Shown: piece by piece, positions 1 through 7,560 of the stretch
Numbering within the stretch: the first letter of the stretch is position 1
How the letters are laid out: every line of letters begins with the position of its first letter
Assembly: GCA_036351115.1 (NCBI GenBank)
Contig: JAZBOL010000096.1
Span: forward strand, 62,001 to 126,000
DNA: 64,000 nucleotides
Direction of reading: 5' to 3'
From: Marinihelvus sp036351115
GTDB lineage: Bacteria > Pseudomonadota > Gammaproteobacteria > Xanthomonadales > SZUA-36
Program-made: the position numbers and the translations under genes
Notes under the pieces: model-generated
What the model was told of the DNA's origin: nothing
The model's database searches: none
The model's input: only the letters and a program-made list of their open reading frames with translations

Positions 1-1276
1 CACGCAGCGGCTCTCCCTGCCACGACACGATCGCCGCGAGAACGCCCGTGGCCTCGGCCGACTCCGGATCGAGGTCCAGGGCGAACAACGCGCTGGTCTC
101 GGCCCGTTCAAGCCATTCAGTACGGTCGGCGCCCTCGAGATAGGACGGCATCAGGAAGCTGGCGGATGCGATGCCGACGTGCGCCCGAACGAATTGCGGG
201 TCGAGACGGACCGACGCCTGGAAGCTCTCCAGCGCGTCCTGGATTGCCTCGCTCTGACGGTTCAGTCGTTCGTCCAGCTGCGCCCGCCCCTTCAGGTAAA
301 GCGTGTAGGCTTCGATGTTGGCGCTGGGTACGCCCCGCGAAGACATATTGACGGACGCGAGTCCCGGCGAACGGAGCGCCGTGACCACCCGGGAAGCAAT
401 CTCTCCCTGGACCTGGTACACCTCGTCCATCGACAGGTCGAAGCGGTCCGCCCAGAGCGCCCTTCCACTCGGCGCATGGACCAGGGAAGCCATGACCAGC
501 AGCCGCTCCCCATCCCGCTGAACGCTGCCTTCCAGCAGCGTTTCCACACCGAGCTGGTCCGCGATCTCCGCATTGTCCAGCCCGGAATCGCGAAAGGTGA
601 ACGAAGAGGTGCTGGAGGCGACCCCCAGCCCTTCGTTCTCACCAAGGAGGCGCACGAGCTCCCGGGATACCCCCTCGGCGAAGTAACGATCGTTGTCATC
701 CTCGCTGGCGGCCTCGAAAGGCATCACCGCGATACTGCTTGCACCGCTGAAGTCGGCGCCCGCCTGGCGCGCCGCCTCCACGGCGCTCTCGCGGGCCGTC
801 TCACGGCTCGCATGGATCCAGTCGCGCCCGACGACCACCACCAGCACCAGGGCCAGGGCGGCCAGCACCGCCCATTGCACCGAGGTTCCGGTGGATGGGC
901 TACTCGCTGCCGGGACAACGGTCTCTTCCGGTTCTGCCTTGACTTCGGGCGTCTCACCCGCTCGGCTGACCGGCACCGTCAATCGATAGCCCGTGCCGCG
1001 GACCACCGCGATGTAATCGCGTTCACACCCCGCCTGCTTCAGCGCGTTGCGCACCAGCACCACGCGTTTGTTGATGGTGCCGCGGTCGATAACCAGGCCA
1101 CTCCAGACTTCCGCCTCGAGCTGCGCCGTGGTGACCACGTTGGGTGCGTGCCTCACGAGCGTGAGCAGCAACGCGTAGGAAAGCGGAGGCAGGGAGACGG
1201 GAACGCCGTTCCGCGTCACCTCCTGGGTGCCGGCATCGAGCAACAGCGTGCCGATCTGGTAACGTTCGATTTCCAT
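1..1276 (-). CDS. CadC-like winged-helix membrane regulator with TPR region (C-terminus beyond window)
   Basis: Translating the minus strand from the ATG at 1276 gives 425 residues with no stop before the window edge, so the gene is truncated at its 3' end. Residues 1-103 form an OmpR/CadC-type winged helix, with the GRG-like end written VVRGTGYRL. Residues 133-151 are a hydrophobic membrane segment. Residues 181-300 resemble the TolB-like segment of adenylate-cyclase-associated regulators (SIAVMPFEAAS, YFAEGVSRELVR). After that come TPR-like helices with alanine-rich repeats. Such proteins bind DNA from the inner membrane and sense periplasmic signals through the C-terminal part; the signal is unknown here. 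A GGGAGGGCAGAGGG purine tract precedes the ATG. The opposite strand is open over 179-1762, but its product has no domain character. Confidence 0.85.
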   Translation of the reverse strand, partial: MEIERYQIGTLLLDAGTQEVTRNGVPVSLPPLSYALLLTLVRHAPNVVTTAQLEAEVWSGLVIDRGTINKRVVLVRNALKQAGCERDYIAVVRGTGYRLTVPVSRAGETPEVKAEPEETVVPAASSPSTGTSVQWAVLAALALVLVVVVGRDWIHASRETARESAVEAARQAGADFSGASSIAVMPFEAASEDDNDRYFAEGVSRELVRLLGENEGLGVASSTSSFTFRDSGLDNAEIADQLGVETLLEGSVQRDGERLLVMASLVHAPSGRALWADRFDLSMDEVYQVQGEIASRVVTALRSPGLASVNMSSRGVPSANIEAYTLYLKGRAQLDERLNRQSEAIQDALESFQASVRLDPQFVRAHVGIASASFLMPSYLEGADRTEWLERAETSALFALDLDPESAEATGVLAAIVSWQGEPLR

Positions 1277-1906
1277 GACCCTCTGCCCTCCCGGTTCCCG
1301 TCCCGGGGGCGTCAATGCTACCGCATCCGCATTTCTTCGTCGAAACTTCCATTAAATTTCATGGCCGCAGGAATTCATGGAAGCGGCGTGTTCCGTACAT
1401 TGCAGGGGTGCTTTGAAGCGCGGGCTGGTCATCCAGCCAGGAGCGTGACAGGTGCGAACACGGCGCCGGCCGATTGCCCGGTAACGAACGGGTTGCGATC
1501 ACCCACGGCCATCCCCCCTGGCCCGACCGCAACCCCGACGAGGGCGCACCGATACGCCGTGGTCACGCTCCAGGATGCAGAGGGAGAAACGGTTTTTCTC
1601 CGGACGGGCAGACCGTGTCCAGGGGCACGTCAACAAGAAGAAATGGAAAAGCCACCCGCGAGGGTGGCTTTTCTTGTAACAAGCGTCCTTCAGCAGCGCC
1701 TGACCCGGGTTTCCCGGGCACGCGACCGCGGCCTTCCGGCGCCACGCTCGACGCCGATCTGAATCCGGACCCCGGCATTCATCTTCCCAGTATCCCCCCT
1801 ACGCTGGCGGGTGCCGGGGTCCGTTTTACCCTCCCACCGCAGGGGCGCCTCATGCGCCGGAACCGCCCCCCCGGAGAGCTGCTGGCGAGGCCACGGGAAA
1901 CTCTTT
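1277..1906. other. Divergent intergenic region with hairpins; possible small RNA, no supported CDS
   Basis: This 630-base gap separates two gene starts that point away from each other. No frame in it has convincing protein character. On the plus strand three hairpins follow one another: 1583-1601 (GGAGAAA / TTTCTCC), 1602-1620 (GGAC...GTCC with an inner GG/CC) and a terminator at 1647-1672. Neither flanking gene ends here, so the terminator should belong to a non-coding transcript, most simply one reading rightward from somewhere in 1360-1580. I could not find a convincing promoter. An inverted TTCCAT / ATGGAA pair near 1349-1382 could be an operator for the regulator on the left. Confidence 0.4.
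1647..1672 (+). terminator. Rho-independent terminator hairpin (orphan, possibly bidirectional)
   Basis: The perfect stem AAAAGCCACCC / GGGTGGCTTTT closes on a GCGA tetraloop. It has an A tract on one side and a T tract on the other, so it could act in both directions. It lies between two divergent gene starts and terminates no visible CDS. Confidence 0.75.
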
Positions 1907-2584
1907 ATGCTTGCGCCCATGAGCGACGCATCCACAGCATCCTCCTCGTCTCACCTGGATCCCGAGGGAGAAGGGCTGAAGCTTCCGGCCGGCATTGAGC
2001 TCGTCGAGAAGATCGGCGCCGGCCGGGCCTGCACCGTCTACAAGGCCGCTTTCCAGGGGGAAGTGGTGGCGCTCAAGGCCTACAAGCCGAGCGCGGCAGA
2101 CTGGTATCGGAAAAAGCTGGACAAGAACATCGCGGTCTACGAGATGATGCAGAACCGCGCATTCCGCAAGCACAAGGATCTCGTGAACTACACCGCCAAA
2201 CCGATTCGCGTCATCGGCCAGGACGGCAAGAGCAGCCTGTGTTACCTGCAGGAATACATCGACGGCATCACCCTCGAGGAGCTCGGCGAGCGCTATGGCG
2301 AACTACCGGGCTACCTCATGCGCACCGGCGAGATGATCGCCCGAACCTGCGAAGAGCGCAGCATCAAGGGCGTCGACGATTTCATGAAAGGGGTGAAGGT
2401 TCGCCAGAATGCAAGCGTCTGGGTGCCGATCATGTTCGATTTCAAGCATATCCCGTCGGATCAGCCGAAGGAACGCAAGCAGGGGCTGCTCCAGCGCCTG
2501 GGGATCAACAAGCAACCGCCTCTCCCCGCCGGCTTCATGGGCGACTGGGAAGCCCTGAACCATCGATTGGAAAAGGGCTACTGA
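1907..2584 (+). CDS. Small protein-kinase-fold protein of unknown role
   Basis: The 225-residue product looks like a compact or degenerate protein kinase. It has a glycine-rich loop IGAGRACTVYK (residues 36-46), a beta-3 lysine in VALKAYK (K57), a possible alpha-C glutamate (E79), a hinge-like LQEYIDGITLEEL (114-126), and a DFG-like MFDFK (D178). A canonical HxD catalytic motif is not visible; GVDDF (156-160) and N168 stand roughly where the catalytic loop would be. It may be a divergent lipopolysaccharide/aminoglycoside-kinase relative or a pseudokinase. The start at 1907 has GGGAAA upstream; an in-frame ATG at 1919 is the alternative. It is convergent with gcdH, 5 bases apart. Confidence 0.65.
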   Translation: MLAPMSDASTASSSSHLDPEGEGLKLPAGIELVEKIGAGRACTVYKAAFQGEVVALKAYKPSAADWYRKKLDKNIAVYEMMQNRAFRKHKDLVNYTAKPIRVIGQDGKSSLCYLQEYIDGITLEELGERYGELPGYLMRTGEMIARTCEERSIKGVDDFMKGVKVRQNASVWVPIMFDFKHIPSDQPKERKQGLLQRLGINKQPPLPAGFMGDWEALNHRLEKGY

Positions 2585-2589
2585 TCCGC

Positions 2590-3759
2590 TCAAAAAGCGT
2601 TGACGCCCGTCAATTCCTTGCCCACCACCAGCTGGTGTACCGACTCCGTGCCTTCATAGGTAATGACGCTTTCCAGGTTCAGCATGTGACGGATCGCGCC
2701 GTATTCCACGCTGATGCCCGCGCCGCCGAGCATGTCCCGGCAGTCACGGGCGATGTCCAGCGCCATGCGAATGTTGTTCCATTTCGCCACGGACACCTGC
2801 GTCGGGTGCATGCGGCCGGCGTCTTTCAGTCGGCCCAACTGCAGGCTGAGCATCTGGGCCGCCGTGATCCGCCGACCCATGTCCGCCAGCCGCAGCTGGA
2901 TCGCCTGGTTCCGGTTCAGGGAACGGCCGAACAGTTCGCGGGTTTCCGTGTAGTCGAGCACCTCGGCCAGGCAGGCCTGGGCAGCGCCGATGCCGCCCCA
3001 GGTAATGCCGTAGCGGGCCTGGGTGAGACAGCTCAGCGGGCCTTTCAGGCCCCGGACGCCGGGCAGAACGTTGTCCTTCGGTACCCGCACGTCCTCGAAA
3101 AACAGTGACGAGGTCACGGAGGCGCGCAGGGAAAACTTGTGTTTGATCTCCGGCGCTTCGAAACCCGGCGTGCCCTTCTCGACCAGGAATCCGCGAACGC
3201 CGTCTTCCGTCATGGCCCAGACCACCGCCACGTCGGCGATGGAACCATTGGTAATCCACATCTTGGCGCCGTTGATGATCCAGTCGTCGCCATCGCGGCG
3301 CGCGACGGTTTTCATGTTGGCCGGATCCGACCCCCCATGCGGCTCCGTCAGGCCGAAACACCCGATCGCCGCACCCTCCGCCATGGCGGGCAGCCAGCGC
3401 TGTTTCTGCGCGTCGGAGCCATAGGCATGGATCGGGAACATGCACAGACTGCTTTGCACGGACACGAAACTGCGCAGCCCACTGTCGCCTCGCTCCAGCT
3501 CCTGGCAGATCAGGCCGTAGGACACGGCATTGAGGCCGGCGCAGCCGTAGCCCTCGAGGGAACTGCCGAGCAGGCCGAGTTCGGCGATGCGGGGCACCAG
3601 TTCGGCGGGAAACCGGCCTTCTTCAAAGCACGGACCCATCAGCGGAATGGCTTCCTCGTCGACGAAACGCGCGACCGTGTCCTGCACCATGGCCTCTTCT
3701 TCCGAGAGGCTGGAGCGAACGTCGTAGAGATCGAGCGGATTGAGCGGATTCATGGGCAT
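2590..3759 (-). CDS. gcdH: Glutaryl-CoA dehydrogenase
   Basis: An FAD-dependent acyl-CoA dehydrogenase of 389 residues. It should oxidise and decarboxylate glutaryl-CoA to crotonyl-CoA in lysine, tryptophan or glutarate breakdown. The family signatures are present: CFGLTEPHGGSDPANMKT in the FAD-binding middle domain, KMWITNGSIADVAVVWA, and the C-terminal YEGTES, whose glutamate (E369) is the catalytic base in this subfamily. The length and the YEGT context favour glutaryl-CoA over short-chain acyl-CoA dehydrogenases. Starts at 3783 (TTG), 3759 (ATG) and 3753 (ATG) are all in frame; 3759 gives the usual length and sits about 30 bases after a TACAAT box at 3795-3800. No other lysine-degradation genes are adjacent. 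Confidence 0.9.
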   Translation of the reverse strand: MPMNPLNPLDLYDVRSSLSEEEAMVQDTVARFVDEEAIPLMGPCFEEGRFPAELVPRIAELGLLGSSLEGYGCAGLNAVSYGLICQELERGDSGLRSFVSVQSSLCMFPIHAYGSDAQKQRWLPAMAEGAAIGCFGLTEPHGGSDPANMKTVARRDGDDWIINGAKMWITNGSIADVAVVWAMTEDGVRGFLVEKGTPGFEAPEIKHKFSLRASVTSSLFFEDVRVPKDNVLPGVRGLKGPLSCLTQARYGITWGGIGAAQACLAEVLDYTETRELFGRSLNRNQAIQLRLADMGRRITAAQMLSLQLGRLKDAGRMHPTQVSVAKWNNIRMALDIARDCRDMLGGAGISVEYGAIRHMLNLESVITYEGTESVHQLVVGKELTGVNAF

Positions 3760-3794
3760 GGCGAAGGGGCCCTGGCGCGACAAAAGAAAGACGC

Positions 3795-3811
3795 ATTGTA
3801 CAAGCTATAAT
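3795..3811. promoter_or_regulatory. Divergent, nearly abutting -10 boxes between gcdH and the TRAP operon
   Basis: TATAAT on the plus strand (3806-3811) and TACAAT on the minus strand (3795-3800) are 5 bases apart. The plus-strand box predicts transcription starting near 3818, and the minus-strand box near 3788. The plus box overlaps the ATG at 3810, so that ATG cannot be translated from this transcript. No strong -35 element was recognised on either side. Confidence 0.5.
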
Positions 3812-3839
3812 GCGGCCTTTGTGCATCGGATACCGGTTC

Positions 3840-4715
3840 GTGAACCCACCCCTGAAACCACGGCGATTGTCTGGCGCGCTCCTGGCCATGGTCGGGAGCG
3901 TCCTGCTCAGCGGCTGCGCATCCGTGGTGACCAGCGCCACGAGCGGTCTGGCGGAAAATCTGAGCCAGGCGATCCTCAACCAGAACGATCCGGAGACGGT
4001 GGAGGACGGGGCGCCGGCCTACCTGCTCATGCTGGACAGTTTCGTGGAAAGTTCACCGGACGACCCCGCCATGCTGGGCGCCGCAGCGGAACTGTATGCC
4101 GCCTACGGTGTCCTGTTCGTGGACGACCCGGAACGGGCAACGCGACTTACGGCCCGCGCGCAGGACTACGGTCAGCGCGCTTTGTGCGCCACCAACGGCG
4201 GCGCCTGCGGCATCGAGGAACTCCGGTACCCCGAATACCTGGCCGCCCTCGAAGCGCTTCGGCCCGGTGACGTGTCCGCACTATACACCTACAGCCTGGC
4301 GTGGTTCGCCAGCATCCGCGCCCGGTCCGGTGACATGAACGCACTGTCGCAACTGCCCCGGGCCGAGGCGGCGTTGCGCCGGGTCAAGGCCCTGGACCCT
4401 TCCTACGAGGAAGCGAAGGTGGCCCATTACCTGGCCGTGCTCAGCACGCTCCGCCCGCCGGCGCTGGGGGGCAAATTCGACGAGGGACGCGAACTGTTCG
4501 AACGGGCCATCGCACTGACCGAGGGGCGGGATCTCAGCATCAAGGTCGATTTCGCCCGCTACTACGCGCGAACGCTGTACGAACAGGGACTGCACGACCA
4601 ACTGCTGGGAGAGGTCCTGGATGCCGAGCCGGAGGCCCCTCGCCTGACGCTGTTCAACGTGCTGGCCCAGCGCGAGGCGAGTGAACTGCTCGCCAGCGGC
4701 GCAGACTACTTCTAA
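3840..4715 (+). CDS. TRAP transporter TAtT component-like lipoprotein
   Basis: A 291-residue predicted lipoprotein (signal peptide ending in LLSGC) made of helical, TPR-like repeats. It matches the TAtT family, trimeric periplasmic proteins found beside certain TRAP transporters and thought to aid substrate delivery. The segment VSALYTYSLAWFASIRARSGD and the later ALDPSYEEAKVAHYLAVL are family-like. It is followed 12 bases later by dctP, with dctQ and dctM after that. I chose the GTG at 3840 because the upstream ATG at 3810 lies inside a TATAAT box, and because the GTG yields a compact lipoprotein signal (n-region KPRR, then a hydrophobic core). A TTG at 3819 is an alternative. Confidence 0.8.
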   Translation: MNPPLKPRRLSGALLAMVGSVLLSGCASVVTSATSGLAENLSQAILNQNDPETVEDGAPAYLLMLDSFVESSPDDPAMLGAAAELYAAYGVLFVDDPERATRLTARAQDYGQRALCATNGGACGIEELRYPEYLAALEALRPGDVSALYTYSLAWFASIRARSGDMNALSQLPRAEAALRRVKALDPSYEEAKVAHYLAVLSTLRPPALGGKFDEGRELFERAIALTEGRDLSIKVDFARYYARTLYEQGLHDQLLGEVLDAEPEAPRLTLFNVLAQREASELLASGADYF

Positions 4716-4727
4716 GGAAAGAACACC

Positions 4728-5777
4728 ATGTTGAAATTTTCCAAGACCCTGATCGCCCTCACCTGCTGTCTTGCAGTGACCGCGGGCTTGTGGCCTTCCT
4801 CCGCCCGGGCCGCCACGACACTGAAGATCGCCACGGTGATCCCGGACGGCACGGACTGGATGAGCACCATGCGCGAAGGTATCGCGGAAATCGACCAGCG
4901 CACGGAAGGCCGGGTCAAGATCAAGATCTACGGCGGCGGCGTCCAGGGCAATGACGCGCAGATTCGTCGCAAGATGCGGGTTGGCCAGCTCCACGGCGGC
5001 GTTTTCACGTCCGGCGGCTTGCGCGCTTTCCAGAAGGACGCCGAACTGTACGGGCTGCCTCGCCTGTTCCGGAACTACGACGAAGTCGCCTACGTTCGCG
5101 AACGCATGGACGAGGATATCTATCGCCGTCTCGAAGAGTCCGGCTTCATCACCTTCGGCTATGCCGGTGGCGGCTTCGCGCACCTCGTCTCGAACTCGCC
5201 GGTCCGGACGCAGGAGGACCTGCGCGGCATCAAGCTCTGGATTCCGGAGGGCGACCGGGTGGCGCAGCTGGCCACGGAGGCCATGCGCGTATCCCCCGTC
5301 AGCCTGCCCATCACGGACGTGCTGACCGGGCTGCAGACGGATCTCATCGACACGGTCATGGGTCCGCCGGTCGGCGTGATCGTCATGCAGTGGCACACGG
5401 CCATGTCCTATATCACCGACCTGAAACTTGCCTACATCTACGCGGGCCTGCTCATTGACCGGCGGCCCTGGAGCAAGATCGCCCCGGAAGACCAGGCCGT
5501 GGTTCGGGAAGTCATGGAACGCATCTACCGCGGGTTCGACGCCCAGGGCGTCACCGACGATCAGGAAGCAATGGACGCGTTGCTCAACCAGGGCCTCGAG
5601 CTCGTCACGCTCGAAGACGCCGAGCGCGAGAGCTGGGACCGCCTGTTCATGTCCACCAACGAGGCCGCCGCCGAGGCCGGCACCTTCGATGAGGCGCTGT
5701 TGCAAACCCTCGAGTGCCACCTGGCCGTCTTTCGCGGCGAACAGCCGGAAGGCCGTTGTGGACCCGGCGCGGGATGA
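4728..5777 (+). CDS. dctP: TRAP transporter substrate-binding protein, DctP family
   Basis: A 349-residue periplasmic solute receptor with a Sec signal peptide cut after SARA. It captures an organic acid or related solute and hands it to DctQM. Family features: LKIATVIPDGTDWMSTM at the mature start, the central NSPVRTQEDLRGIKLW segment containing the conserved arginine that binds the substrate carboxylate, and MGPPVGVIVMQWHTAMSYI. The ligand cannot be read from sequence; TAtT-linked receptors form a separate subgroup. A spacing of 12 bases after the TAtT gene and a start/stop overlap with dctQ indicate one operon. Confidence 0.9.
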   Translation: MLKFSKTLIALTCCLAVTAGLWPSSARAATTLKIATVIPDGTDWMSTMREGIAEIDQRTEGRVKIKIYGGGVQGNDAQIRRKMRVGQLHGGVFTSGGLRAFQKDAELYGLPRLFRNYDEVAYVRERMDEDIYRRLEESGFITFGYAGGGFAHLVSNSPVRTQEDLRGIKLWIPEGDRVAQLATEAMRVSPVSLPITDVLTGLQTDLIDTVMGPPVGVIVMQWHTAMSYITDLKLAYIYAGLLIDRRPWSKIAPEDQAVVREVMERIYRGFDAQGVTDDQEAMDALLNQGLELVTLEDAERESWDRLFMSTNEAAAEAGTFDEALLQTLECHLAVFRGEQPEGRCGPGAG

Positions 5778-6310
5778 ATGACCTGCTACGGCGCCTCGAA
5801 GCCACGGGGCGCTGGACCGAAGATCTGCTGCTCAGCGGCATTCTCCTTGCCCTGATCGGCATCGCCACCTGGCAGATCGTCGGACGCAACCTGCTGGGGA
5901 CCAGCCTGGTGACCGGCGACGAGCTGCTGCGCATCATGGTGCTCTGGCTGACCCTCGCCGGCGCCGTGGCGGCGAGCCGGGCGGACAAGCACATCGCCAT
6001 TTCCCTCCTGGATCGCTACCTGGCCGGCTGGCAGCTGAACGGGGTGCGCTTTCTCAGCCATGCGTTCACCGCCGCGGTGTGCGGCTTCATCGCCTGGCAC
6101 GCCTGGGCCTTTGTCCAGACCTCGCGGGAATTCGAAGACACGCTGCTGGGCGGAACGCCGGCCTGGTGGCTGCAACTTCCCCTGCCCGCAGGCTTCGCGG
6201 TGATGACCTATCGCCATGCGCTCCACGCCCTGGGATTCCTCTTCGGCAGGCCGCCGGCGACACCGGGCCGTCCGAAGGGCCCCGAGTCCCCGGAGGCGGG
6301 GGACTCGTGA
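5774..6310 (+). CDS. dctQ: TRAP transporter small permease, DctQ family
   Basis: This 178-residue protein has four predicted membrane helices, starting with LLLSGILLALIGIATWQIVGR, and the family-like GDELLRIMVLWLTLAGAVAASR. DctQ is the small membrane partner that tethers the large DctM transport subunit. Its ATG at 5774 overlaps the dctP stop in an ATGA arrangement, and its stop overlaps the dctM start, so the three are probably translationally coupled. A longer frame begins at 5714 but overlaps dctP without reason. The C-terminus ends in a proline- and glycine-rich tail of about 25 residues that is not membrane-embedded. Confidence 0.9.
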   Translation: MNDLLRRLEATGRWTEDLLLSGILLALIGIATWQIVGRNLLGTSLVTGDELLRIMVLWLTLAGAVAASRADKHIAISLLDRYLAGWQLNGVRFLSHAFTAAVCGFIAWHAWAFVQTSREFEDTLLGGTPAWWLQLPLPAGFAVMTYRHALHALGFLFGRPPATPGRPKGPESPEAGDS

Positions 6311-7560
6311 GCTGGTTCATGCCCGTCCTGGTGCTCCTGGCCCTGCTCGGTGCGCCGCTGTTCGCCATCATCGGGGCGAGCGCTCTCTGGAATTTTTACC
6401 AGGCCGGGATCGACCTGCAGGTCGTCGCCATCGAGTTCTGGGGCATCGCCGAGATGCCGATTCTGCTGGCCATCCCCCTCTTCACCTTTGCCGGCTACCT
6501 TCTGAGTGAGAGCGGCGCACCGCGACGACTGGTTCGCCTGACCACGGCGCTGCTCGGCTGGATGCCCGCCGGGCTGGCGATCGTCTCCCTGGCGGCCTGC
6601 GCCTTCTTCACCGCGTTCACCGGCGCCTCCGGCGTCACCATCGTCGCCCTGGGCGCGATCCTGTTCCCCGCCATGCAGCAGGCCGGTTACCCGGAGCGTT
6701 TCAATCTCGGGCTGGTCACCTCCGCCGGCAGCCTCGGCCTGCTCTTCGCGCCGTCCCTGCCGCTGATTCTCTATGGCGTCATCGCCGAGGTTTCCATCGA
6801 GGACCTGTTCCTGGCCGGCATTCTGCCCGGATTCCTGATGTTGCTCGTGCTGTCCGGCTACAGCGTCTGGAAGAATCGCGCCATCCGCACACCCCTCGGG
6901 GACTTCTCCTGGCGCGAGGTGCGGGGCGCCCTGCGGGAAGCCGCCTGGGAGCTTCCCCTGCCCATCGTGGTGCTCGGGGGCATCTACAGCGGCACCTTCG
7001 CCATCTCGGAGGCCGCGGCGGTCACGGCTCTCTACGTGCTGATCGTCGACGTGCTGATCCTGCGTGAAGTGCGGTTCCGCGACCTGCCGCGGATCATGCG
7101 CGAATCCATGGTGCTGGTCGGTGGCATCATGATCATCCTGGGCGTGTCCCGGGCCTCGACCAACTTCATGATCGACGCCGGCGTGCCCCAGCAACTGCTC
7201 GAGTGGGTGAGCGGCCTCGTGTCGGACCGCACCATGTTCCTGGTCATGCTGCTGCTGTTTCTGCTGGCCCTCGGCGCGATCCTCGATATTTTCTCGGCGA
7301 TCGTACTGGTCGTGCCGCTCATTCTTCCGGTGGCGCAGCAGTTCGGCGTGGATCCGATCCACCTCGGCATCATTTTCCTGGCGACGATGCAGCTGGGCTA
7401 CATCACACCGCCGGTCGGGCTCAACCTGTTCATTGCCAGCTACCGGTTCGACCGGCCGATCGTGGACCTGTACCTGTCAACCGTGCCCTTTTTTACCTGG
7501 TTGCTGGTCAGTGTCCTCATCATCACCTTCTGGCCGACCCTCTCCCTGGCCCTGCTCTGA
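6307..7560 (+). CDS. dctM: TRAP transporter large permease, DctM family
   Basis: A 417-residue polytopic membrane protein, the ion-coupled transport subunit of the TRAP system. Typical DctM pieces are present: AIPLFTFAGYLLSESG, FTAFTGASGVTIVALGAILFPAM, SAGSLGLLFAPSLPLILYG and the C-terminal GYITPPVGLNLFIAS. The GTG start at 6307 overlaps the dctQ stop (GTGA). The last 84 bases overlap the 3' end of the convergent nucleotidyltransferase gene; both reading frames look real up to their stops. No terminator separates the two. Confidence 0.92.
   Translation: MSWFMPVLVLLALLGAPLFAIIGASALWNFYQAGIDLQVVAIEFWGIAEMPILLAIPLFTFAGYLLSESGAPRRLVRLTTALLGWMPAGLAIVSLAACAFFTAFTGASGVTIVALGAILFPAMQQAGYPERFNLGLVTSAGSLGLLFAPSLPLILYGVIAEVSIEDLFLAGILPGFLMLLVLSGYSVWKNRAIRTPLGDFSWREVRGALREAAWELPLPIVVLGGIYSGTFAISEAAAVTALYVLIVDVLILREVRFRDLPRIMRESMVLVGGIMIILGVSRASTNFMIDAGVPQQLLEWVSGLVSDRTMFLVMLLLFLLALGAILDIFSAIVLVVPLILPVAQQFGVDPIHLGIIFLATMQLGYITPPVGLNLFIASYRFDRPIVDLYLSTVPFFTWLLVSVLIITFWPTLSLALL

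Noticed and set aside
179..1762. A 527-codon open frame on the plus strand
   Set aside because: It is antisense to the CadC-like gene in most of its length and runs through a terminator; composition is Arg/His/Ala-rich without domain features.
4281..5720. A 479-codon open frame antisense to dctP
   Set aside because: It is antisense to a receptor with a signal peptide and operon context.
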